Shown here: positions 1 to 5,081 of the stretch, piece after piece | Layout: each line of letters starts with the position of its first letter | How positions within the stretch are numbered: the stretch's first letter is position 1 | NCBI GenBank assembly: GCA_016209995.1 | Contig: JACQVC010000512.1 | Span: forward strand, 1-11,043 | Length of the DNA: 11,043 nucleotides | DNA from: Gemmatimonadota bacterium | GTDB lineage: Bacteria; Gemmatimonadota; Gemmatimonadetes; Longimicrobiales; Gaopeijiaceae | Direction: 5' to 3' | The notes under the pieces: generated by a model | Told to the model about the DNA's origin: nothing | What the model saw: only the letters and a program-made list of their open reading frames with translations | Databases searched by the model: none | Program-made: the position numbers and the translations under genes

Positions 1-900
1 CCTCAGGTGGAGCAGGAGGCGGAGCGCTGGGAGCGAGAGGGATATCAGGCGACTCGCCTGCGCCGCGCCGCCGCCGCGGACAAGCAACCGGCGGACGTGG
101 AGGCGTTGCTGCACGGCTTTACGCGCGACGTCGAGCGGCTGCGGGAGCTGGCCGCCGAACTGGAGGCGCACGGGCTCGCCCTGCCCGAGTCGGCGCAGTC
201 GGCGCTGCGCGATCCGGATCGCGTGTCGGAGGTTCAAGCGGTGGTCGCGGCCGCCCGCGAGCGGGCGCGCCCATTTTCGGCGATCCCGGCGGAGCCGACA
301 TTCGAGCAGCTCGACCTCGACTCCGAGTCCCTGCCCATCCGTGAAGCGCGGCGATTCGTCCTCGGAGCCAAGCCGCCCTATTCGCCGCTGTTCGTCGTGG
401 CTCTCGGCGGAGTCGAGCCGCGGGCACTCTTCGTCGCGGCGGCCCGCGAGCTGCTGGTTGCCCGTCCCGGCGCTCGGGTCGCCCTCTGTACCGCGGCCGA
501 GTTCGCGAAGGAGTACATCCGCGCGCTGGAAGGCGGCCTCGTGGATGCCTGGCGCGAACGCTGGCGTGCATTGGACGCCCTCTTCGTGCTCGGCGCCGAA
601 GCCTTGGCCGAGACGGAGCGAACTCAGGACGAGTTCTTCCATCTCTTCGAGGAGCTCGGCCGACGCGGCGGACGTATCGCCTTGGCCGCCAGTCGCCCGC
701 CCGCGGAGCTGGCCGAGATCGATGAGCGTCTGCGCTCGCGCTTCGAGGGAGGACTGGTCGTGGAGCTGGTCGCCGAGGCGGTAACGGACGAGAGTGCACG
801 CAGGTCGGGAGCACCCGGCGACTCCTGGTTCCGATCGCGAGAAAAGCTCATCTGGGAGTGGCCCGACATCAAGGACCGTATCGTCGAGGAGCTGGGGTAG
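1..900 (+). CDS. DnaA-like AAA+ domain protein with degenerate ATPase motifs (5' end outside window)
   Basis: The frame is open to base 1, so the GTG at 7 is probably internal and the true start lies upstream. Numbering from that GTG, residues 8-60 form a charged helical segment beginning W-E-R-E-G-Y. Residues about 105-260 align well with the DnaA AAA+ core: Y-S-P-L-F at 125-129 (DnaA YNPLF), F-A-K-E-Y-I-R-A-L, E-R-T-Q-D-E-F-F-H-L-F, A-S-R-P-P-A-E-L (sensor 1 region) and E-R-L-R-S-R-F-E-G-G-L at 240-250 (box VII, arginine-finger region). The Walker A stretch reads G-G-V-E-P-R-A-L, without the GKT, and the Walker B pair of aspartates is replaced in A-L-F-V-L-G-A. The protein ends at 297 with W-F-R-S-R-E-K-L-I-W-E-W-P and has no DnaA domain IV helix-turn-helix. 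It therefore should not bind or hydrolyse ATP normally, nor bind DnaA boxes itself. An adaptor that caps or contacts an AAA+ partner is one inferred role. It precedes a DUF4388-TPR gene by 65 bp. Confidence 0.8.
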   Translation, partial: PQVEQEAERWEREGYQATRLRRAAAADKQPADVEALLHGFTRDVERLRELAAELEAHGLALPESAQSALRDPDRVSEVQAVVAAARERARPFSAIPAEPTFEQLDLDSESLPIREARRFVLGAKPPYSPLFVVALGGVEPRALFVAAARELLVARPGARVALCTAAEFAKEYIRALEGGLVDAWRERWRALDALFVLGAEALAETERTQDEFFHLFEELGRRGGRIALAASRPPAELAEIDERLRSRFEGGLVVELVAEAVTDESARRSGAPGDSWFRSREKLIWEWPDIKDRIVEELG

Positions 901-965
901 GAGGCGTGCAACGGTAGTTTGCCGGACACAACCATGAGGAACGACATCCAGGTGGTACAGCACTA

Positions 966-2591
966 ATGGCGATTCGGGGCAGTCTGAAGGAAGCGAGCCT
1001 GCCGGACGTGATCCAGCTGCTGGCCCTGGGGCAGAAAACCGGCTGCCTCAGCGTCACCGACCGGTCCAGCTTCGGCTACATCTACTTCGACAAAGGCAGG
1101 ATCATCTTTGCCTCCATCCTGAACCGCCCCGACCGGCTCGGTGAGCTGCTCGTCAAGCACGATGTCATCACGCGTCAGGAGCTGGCCGCAGCCATGGAGC
1201 AGCAAGCGCAGCAGCCGGGCAAGCGCCTGGGCCGCATTCTCATCGAGCGAGGTCATCTCACGCAGTCGCAGCTCCAGCGCCACATCTCGATGCAGATCGA
1301 AGAGGCCGTCTACCACCTCTTCACCTGGTCGCAGGGCACCTTCTACTTCGAAGCCGACGAGCTTCCGGAGCAGCAGGACTTCCTCGTCTCGATCAACGCC
1401 GAGAACCTGCTGCTCGAGGGTGCGCGCCGAGTGGATGAATGGACGCTGATCGAGAAGAAGATCTCTTCCTTCGACCTCATCTTCGCGCTGGAGCGCGACC
1501 CGACCGCCGATCCTGACGTCGAGCTGACCGACGAGCAGCGCACGCTCCTACCGCTGCTCGATGGGCAGCACACCGTTCAGGACATTCTCGATGAGACCGG
1601 CATGGTCGAGTTCGAGGTCGGTCGCGCGATCTACGGGCTCCTCCAGGCTGGATTCGCGACCCGCGTGGGGCGCCGCAAGGCCGAGCCGGTCGGACCGCTC
1701 AAGGACGCGCGCGTGTCCGAGCACATGAACCTCGCCCGTGCATTCTACCAAACCGGGATGTACGAAGACGCGCAGCGCGAGCTGCGCGCCGTCGAGGAGA
1801 TCATGCCGGACAGCGCGGAGCCGCGTTTCTACTTCGGGTTGATCGCGCTGCGCCAGGGTCGCTACGGCGATGCGCTGCGCTACTTCCGCGCTTCGGTCGA
1901 GCTGGGAAGAGCCGAGTACGCCGCCTTCCTGAACATGGCCGTCGCGCTCGAACGCCTCGGCCGCTACGACGACGCGCTCCTGGCGTTGAGCCAGGCAGAG
2001 GCGCTGCGCCCTGGAGACCCCCCAGCGCTCTTGACCCGAGCGATCCTGCAACTGAAGAGCGGCGATGTTGCCGCTGCGGACGCTTCCTTCGCCAGCTACC
2101 GCGAGAGCCTGGGTGACGAGCCGCCGCCCGCGCTCTACTACGCCTACGCCGTGCTGGGGGCCGCACTCGCGGGCGACCTGAGCCGCGCCGCGAGCCTGGG
2201 AGAGGCGGGGCTGCGCCAGTACGCGGTGCACGGGGCTCTGCTCGTGAACCTGGGCGCCGTCTACGAGCGCGCCGGCGATCTGGCCAAGGCGGAGTCACTC
2301 TACCGTCGCGCCCGTGACGAAGCGCCCACGCTGCCTCAGGCGTTCAAGAACCTGGGCGACGCCTATTACCGCCGCGCGAACTACGAAGAAGCGAAAGAAG
2401 CGTATGAACGGGCGCTCGAACAGGACGCCAACCTCGGCGACGACATCTACCTCAAACTCGGTAACATCTGGTACAAAGAGATGAACCGGGAGAAGGCCGT
2501 CGAGCTGTGGCGACGCGCATTCGATCTGAATCCGCAGAACCCGGTCGTACGCACCAACCTCGATCTCGTCGAGTCCCTCACCTCGGGGTGA
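966..2591 (+). CDS. DUF4388 (PATAN-type) and tetratricopeptide repeat protein
   Basis: A 541-residue protein without signal peptide or membrane segment, so probably cytoplasmic. Residues 4-50 (G-S-L-K-E-A-S-L-P-D-V-I-Q-L-L, then K-T-G-C-L-S-V and G-Y-I-Y-F-D-K-G-R-I-I-F-A) match the DUF4388 pattern. Residues about 58-100 carry the L-G-E-L-L / L-G-R-I-L-I-E-R-G-H-L-T pair that resembles the N-terminal domain of type II secretion and type IV pilus ATPases. Residues about 185-230 look like a winged-helix-type module (L-L-P-L-L-D-G-Q-H-T-V-Q-D-I-L). From M254 to the end there are about eight TPR units, the clearest being N-L-G-A-V-Y-E-R-A-G-D-L-A-K-A and N-L-G-D-A-Y-Y-R-R-A-N-Y-E-E-A. Such proteins act as scaffolds in signalling, motility or polarity systems in several phyla; the partner here is unknown. 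The ATG start has AGGTGG at 950-955, ten bases upstream. It is probably co-transcribed with its neighbours. Confidence 0.88.
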   Translation: MAIRGSLKEASLPDVIQLLALGQKTGCLSVTDRSSFGYIYFDKGRIIFASILNRPDRLGELLVKHDVITRQELAAAMEQQAQQPGKRLGRILIERGHLTQSQLQRHISMQIEEAVYHLFTWSQGTFYFEADELPEQQDFLVSINAENLLLEGARRVDEWTLIEKKISSFDLIFALERDPTADPDVELTDEQRTLLPLLDGQHTVQDILDETGMVEFEVGRAIYGLLQAGFATRVGRRKAEPVGPLKDARVSEHMNLARAFYQTGMYEDAQRELRAVEEIMPDSAEPRFYFGLIALRQGRYGDALRYFRASVELGRAEYAAFLNMAVALERLGRYDDALLALSQAEALRPGDPPALLTRAILQLKSGDVAAADASFASYRESLGDEPPPALYYAYAVLGAALAGDLSRAASLGEAGLRQYAVHGALLVNLGAVYERAGDLAKAESLYRRARDEAPTLPQAFKNLGDAYYRRANYEEAKEAYERALEQDANLGDDIYLKLGNIWYKEMNREKAVELWRRAFDLNPQNPVVRTNLDLVESLTSG

Positions 2592-2628
2592 GTGGTCGGG
2601 CCCGCAGTACGCCTCCCGGGGCGGCCGC

Positions 2629-3597
2629 ATGCTGCCGTATTCGAGAGTTAGACTCCTGCGCCTGACCCTGGCGGTCTTGGCCGGGATCGCCGCGCTGGGC
2701 CCGAGCACTCTTGCTGCGGCGCAGCAGATGCGCCTGGCCGACTCCGTGGCCACCGTCGTCTACTGGCCGGGCGACTCCACGTTGGCCGAGCGCGTACAGG
2801 CTCAGATCCACGACCCGCCGCGCCTGCCCGGACTCCCGCCCAGCGTGCCGGAAGCGCCCGTGACCGTCATCCTGGCGCCGTCCGAGGTCATCCTCGACTC
2901 GCTCCTGGGGGGCCGCGTGCCGGAGTGGGGAGCGGGAGTGGCGGTGCCGGGCCTGGGCACCATCGTGTTGCCGGTTTACCCGTCGGCCCGCACTCGCTTC
3001 TCCGATCCCGCCGTCACGCTACGGCACGAGTGGGCGCACCTCGCACTGCACGACCACCTCGGGACCCGCGACATTCCGCGCTGGTTCGATGAGGGGTACG
3101 CCGAATGGACCTCCGGCGCGTGGGGCTTCGAGGAGGCCTGGCGACTACGGCTGGCGTTCGTTCTCCGGCGAGCACCGCCGCTCGATTCCCTGGCGATCGA
3201 TTGGCCGGCCGACCTCGCTTCCGCACGTCTCGCGTACCTGCTCTCCGCTACGGCCGTTCAGTACCTGGTCGAGCGCAGCGGTGAGCGAGGCCTCGAGGTG
3301 CTGTTCCGCCACTGGCGCGGATCCGGCAGCTTCGAAACCGCTCTGCGCGCCACCTACGGCGTCACCGGCGGCCAGCTCGAGGAGGACTGGCGAGGGTTCG
3401 TCAAGCGCCGCTACGGCTGGATGCTCGTGCTGTCGCAGTCCGCGGCCTTCTGGCTCGCGACGAGCCTCCTGGTGCTCCTGCTGTTTCGCATTCGCCGCCG
3501 CCGGGACCGCTGGCGCCTGGCCCGCCTGCGCGCCCGCGAGCCGGCGGACCAGCCGCAATGGTGGCTGCCGGTCGACGACCCCGGCCATGACCGCTAG
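2629..3597 (+). CDS. Secreted, C-terminally membrane-anchored peptidase MA-like metallopeptidase
   Basis: 322 residues. The N terminus is a signal peptide: R6, R8 and R11, a hydrophobic run at about 12-24, and an A-A-A cleavage region near residue 31. The zinc motif H-E-W-A-H lies at 133-137, preceded by T-L-R. W-F-D-E-G-Y-A-E-W follows, with E155 the likely third zinc ligand, giving the gluzincin HExxH...E arrangement of the peptidase MA (PF13485-like) group. A single hydrophobic helix at about 265-286 is followed by R-I-R-R-R-R-D-R, so the catalytic domain should face the periplasm or outside while the basic tail stays in the cytoplasm. All catalytic residues appear intact. The substrate is unknown. 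The gene starts 37 bp after the DUF4388-TPR stop, with only a weak GC-rich sequence before the ATG, suggesting translation on a shared message. Family assignment is good; protease activity is inferred from the motif. Confidence 0.85.
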   Translation: MLPYSRVRLLRLTLAVLAGIAALGPSTLAAAQQMRLADSVATVVYWPGDSTLAERVQAQIHDPPRLPGLPPSVPEAPVTVILAPSEVILDSLLGGRVPEWGAGVAVPGLGTIVLPVYPSARTRFSDPAVTLRHEWAHLALHDHLGTRDIPRWFDEGYAEWTSGAWGFEEAWRLRLAFVLRRAPPLDSLAIDWPADLASARLAYLLSATAVQYLVERSGERGLEVLFRHWRGSGSFETALRATYGVTGGQLEEDWRGFVKRRYGWMLVLSQSAAFWLATSLLVLLLFRIRRRRDRWRLARLRAREPADQPQWWLPVDDPGHDR

Positions 3598-3665
3598 CCT
3601 CCTAGCGTCCAGCCCCAGTCGTTCCTCCCCCCCTGGCCGCACCCGGCTTCTCAGCGCCATTTCAC

Positions 3666-3694
3666 TTGACACGGTCGTCTAGAGTCTGCATAGT
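3666..3694 (+). promoter_or_regulatory. Sigma70-type promoter of the marR gene
   Basis: A perfect -35 hexamer TTGACA (3666-3671) is separated by exactly 17 bp from CATAGT (3689-3694), which matches 4 of 6 bases of TATAAT. The expected transcription start is about 3701, which is the A of the ATG chosen for marR. Either the mRNA is leaderless or translation begins at the next in-frame ATG (3749). Confidence 0.6.
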
Positions 3695-3703
3695 TTATCT
3701 ATG
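3689..3703. promoter_or_regulatory. Inverted repeat over the marR -10 region and start codon (candidate autoregulatory operator)
   Basis: The sequence CATAG-TTTAT-CTATG has perfect 5-bp arms around a 5-bp centre. It covers the -10 hexamer, the predicted transcription start and the first ATG of the regulator. A MarR dimer bound here would block RNA polymerase, which is the usual autorepression logic of the family. A related 15-mer in inverted orientation occurs before the DoxX gene at 4183-4197, with 12 of 15 positions identical to the reverse complement. Binding is inferred, not shown. Confidence 0.45.
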
Positions 3704-4135
3704 AACAAATCGACCGTGAACTCGCCAGACTCAGTGGAAGTGCCAGTCATGGCTCGGCTGTTCGAGGTGGCTCACCGCTTGGAGGCGAGGGTCGAGGCGG
3801 CCCTGGGAGCCGTTGGCCTGTCCCTGGCGAAGTTTGGCGTGCTCAAGGTCCTCGCCGAGGCCGGGGACTCGTTGCCACTGAGCCAGCTGGCCGAGCGGAT
3901 CCAGTGCGTTCGCTCCAACATCACTCAGCTCGTGGATCGCCTCGAAGCCGACGGGCTCGTGCGCCGGCTTGATGATCCCGATGATCGCCGTGTCGTGCGC
4001 GCCGCTCTCACGCAAGCCGGTAGGGATTCCTTCGGGGAGGGCATCCGCATTGTGGCGGCTCAGGAGCGAGCGGTGACAGAGGCACTCGGTCAAAGCGATG
4101 CGGCAGCGCTCAACGGGGCGCTTCGCCAGCTATGA
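3701..4135 (+). CDS. MarR-family winged-helix transcriptional regulator
   Basis: 144 residues, a normal MarR length. Residues 16-40 form the first dimerisation helix (L-F-E-V-A-H-R-L-E-A). Residues 42-65 carry the start of the winged helix (F-G-V-L-K-V-L-A-E-A). The recognition helix is V-R-S-N-I-T-Q-L-V-D-R-L-E at 70-82, followed by the wing D-P-D-D-R-R-V-V-R at 92-100 and L-T-Q-A-G-R. C69, just before the recognition helix, is the only cysteine, so one-cysteine redox sensing is possible but unproven. The family binds palindromic operators as a dimer and usually represses itself and a neighbouring stress or efflux gene. Here the neighbour is a DoxX-family gene on the same strand, 223 bp downstream. 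The start at 3701 has no Shine-Dalgarno sequence. The alternative ATG at 3749 (residue 17) has GGAAG eight bases upstream and would leave only three residues before helix 1, so the start is uncertain. Confidence 0.88.
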   Translation: MNKSTVNSPDSVEVPVMARLFEVAHRLEARVEAALGAVGLSLAKFGVLKVLAEAGDSLPLSQLAERIQCVRSNITQLVDRLEADGLVRRLDDPDDRRVVRAALTQAGRDSFGEGIRIVAAQERAVTEALGQSDAAALNGALRQL

Positions 4136-4162
4136 GCAGGACCGCACCCTTTTTTGGGCGTT

Positions 4163-4180
4163 TACTACATGAATGTAGTA
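4163..4180. promoter_or_regulatory. Perfect 18-bp palindrome upstream of the DoxX gene (candidate operator)
   Basis: TACTACAT-GA-ATGTAGTA has 8-bp arms with no mismatch around a 2-bp centre. It overlaps a second dyad, ATGTA-GTA-TACAT (4173-4185). The layout TACT...AGTA resembles, from memory, the operator of the quinone-responsive regulator YodB in Bacillus, although that protein belongs to the HxlR group rather than to MarR. The site lies in a conspicuously AT-rich stretch of otherwise GC-rich DNA and is the most likely control site for doxX. Confidence 0.6.
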
Positions 4181-4182
4181 TA

Positions 4183-4197
4183 CATAGATAGACTGTA
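4183..4197 (-). promoter_or_regulatory. Second copy of the marR-promoter dyad motif before doxX
   Basis: CATAGATAGACTGTA matches the reverse complement of the marR promoter dyad (CATAGATAAACTATG) at 12 of 15 positions, including the first eight. It directly abuts the 18-bp palindrome region and overlaps the start of the possible -10 TATAAC. Shared motifs at both promoters support co-regulation by the MarR protein. Confidence 0.4.
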
Positions 4198-4201
4198 TAA
4201 C
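4196..4201 (+). promoter_or_regulatory. Possible -10 element of a doxX promoter
   Basis: TATAAC matches 5 of 6 bases of TATAAT. No convincing -35 lies 16-18 bp upstream (ATGTAG at 17 bp). An alternative pairing, TTGGGC (4154-4159) with TAGTAT (4177-4182) at a 17-bp spacer, would place the 18-bp palindrome exactly between the two hexamers. Either way the doxX leader would be about 150-170 nt. It is unclear which promoter is used. Confidence 0.3.
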
Positions 4202-4312
4202 GATCTAGCATGCAGTTCTGGATTGTACGGGCTCCGCGCAGGGTCGGCGGCATGCGTTTACGGCCCGGAGTCCGGCGGTAGCGTCGCCGAAAGTACGCGA
4301 CGACAACAACGG

Positions 4313-4337
4313 TTCGTCCATGTAAGCCAAGGACGAG
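4313..4337 (+). other. Stem-loop in the doxX leader just before the ribosome binding site
   Basis: TTCGTCC (4313-4319) pairs with GGACGAG (4331-4337), seven pairs with one G-U, around an 11-nt loop that contains the start-stop sequence ATGTAA. It ends seven bases before the AAGGGAG ribosome binding site. It could modulate translation, but a stem this short may be chance. Confidence 0.2.
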
Positions 4338-4343
4338 ATGACG

Positions 4344-4350
4344 AAGGGAG
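4344..4350 (+). promoter_or_regulatory. Ribosome binding site deciding the doxX start
   Basis: AAGGGAG is placed eight bases before the ATG at 4359, an ideal spacing. This favours 4359 over the in-frame ATG at 4338, whose upstream sequence (AAGGA, four bases away) is too close. Confidence 0.65.
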
Positions 4351-4358
4351 AAATTAAG

Positions 4359-4835
4359 ATGAGCACGAAGGCAGCTGTGATCGAGAGACCGACGGTCGCT
4401 GAAACTGAGGCGCGGTCGGGAATGGATGCGCTGCGATACGTAGCGCTGGTCGGCCGCGCGCTGTTGGTCGCGATCTTCCTGATGGCAGGGCTCACCCATT
4501 TCTCGCAACAGACCATAGCGTATGCGGAGCAGCAGGGCGTACCGTGGGCCGGCTTCCTGGTGCCGGCGTCCGGGCTGCTCGCTGCGGCCGGCGCTCTGAG
4601 CATTCTGGTGGGCTACAAGGCGAAGCTGGGCGCCTGGCTTCTGGTGCTCTTTCTCGTGCCGGTCACCGTCACGATGCACAACTTCTGGGCCGTGGAAGAT
4701 CCGCTGCTGGCGGCTATGCAGCAGGCGATGTTCTTCAAGAACCTTTCCATGCTGGGTGGCGCGCTGCTGATCGCGCACCACGGCGCCGGGCCGGTCAGCC
4801 TGGACGAGCGGCTGGAGCGGCGACCTCGCTCCTGA
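4359..4835 (+). CDS. DoxX-family four-helix membrane protein
   Basis: 158 residues with four predicted membrane helices at about 27-47, 64-84, 89-108 and 124-141. After helix 3 comes M-H-N-F-W, then Q-Q-A-M-F-F-K-N-L-S-M-L-G-G-A-L-L, and near the end H-G-A-G-P-V-S-L-D. This matches the DoxX pattern of a conserved F-x-K-N-L-x-x-x-G-G followed by G-x-G-x-x-S-x-D. The family is linked to redox, thiol and quinone stress and to terminal oxidase partners, but the biochemical activity is mostly unsettled. A MarR gene precedes it on the same strand with shared operator-like sequence, so induction on relief of MarR repression is a reasonable inference. This recalls MhqR-MhqP of Bacillus, where a MarR-type repressor controls a DoxX-family protein in the quinone response. 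The first 26 residues are a polar, cytoplasmic-looking extension without a signal peptide. Confidence 0.87.
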   Translation: MSTKAAVIERPTVAETEARSGMDALRYVALVGRALLVAIFLMAGLTHFSQQTIAYAEQQGVPWAGFLVPASGLLAAAGALSILVGYKAKLGAWLLVLFLVPVTVTMHNFWAVEDPLLAAMQQAMFFKNLSMLGGALLIAHHGAGPVSLDERLERRPRS

Positions 4836-4845
4836 CCGAGCTTGA

Positions 4846-4873
4846 CAGGTTGCTGTTGGTCTTCAGCGACCTG
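4846..4873 (+). terminator. Stem-loop after doxX (possible terminator without a U tract)
   Basis: CAGGTTGCTG (4846-4855) pairs with CAGCGACCTG (4864-4873) over all ten positions, with one G-U wobble, around an 8-nt loop. It begins 11 bases after the doxX stop. No run of T follows, so it is not a canonical intrinsic terminator; it may stabilise the mRNA end or act with Rho. Confidence 0.4.
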
Positions 4874-4884
4874 CCGACTCTCAT

Positions 4885-4917
4885 GTCGTGGGAGCGCCGG
4901 CCGCGGGCGTTCCCACG
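4885..4917. repeat. Dispersed hairpin repeat, copy 1
   Basis: These 33 bp match 7529-7561 at 29 positions. The core GCGCCGGCCGC is identical in both. In this copy bases 4887-4898 and 4906-4917 form a 12-bp stem with one G-T pair and a 7-nt loop, including the arms GTGGGA and TCCCAC. It lies in the non-coding gap after doxX. The type resembles the small intergenic hairpin repeats of GC-rich genomes that give spurious peptides such as A-G-x-P. I see no transposase or target duplication here. Confidence 0.6.
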
Positions 4918-5081
4918 CCCGGGTCCCGTGCTCCCTGTCGTTGCATTGGTTCCTTTGCTTGCCAGGGGTGGAGAGCCTCGTCTATGTTGAAGTCCCGGGA
5001 CGGCCCGCAGGTGCACCGGGACGCCAGCCGTACGGCCGCTCGTCCAAAGCACAACGAAGCATACTCTTCCGGAGCGAGACG

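Noticed and set aside
119..814. Long reading frames opposite the DnaA-like gene and similar antisense frames elsewhere
   Set aside because: They are expected in GC-rich DNA, are Arg/Pro/Ala-rich and have no recognisable domains, whereas the opposite strand carries clear protein families.
4143..4160. Terminator after marR (CCC-TTTTTT-GGG)
   Set aside because: The stem is only 3-5 bp with a bulge, and the T run is in the loop rather than after the stem.
4154..4357. A small 67-residue reading frame before doxX
   Set aside because: It runs through the palindromes and promoter-like region, lacks a ribosome site and shows no protein-like pattern.
4338..4358. Upstream ATG as the doxX start, seven residues longer
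   Set aside because: Its possible ribosome site is only four bases away, while AAGGGAG is ideally spaced for the ATG at 4359.
4842..4847. Perfect TTGACA after doxX as a promoter for the TolB-TPR gene
   Set aside because: No -10-like hexamer lies 16-18 bp downstream, and most of it overlaps the hairpin arm.
4842..5081. An 80-codon N-terminal extension of the TolB-TPR protein
   Set aside because: It is rich in Arg, Cys and Gly with no family-like sequence, crosses a hairpin and a dispersed repeat, and a well-placed GGAG precedes the ATG at 5082.
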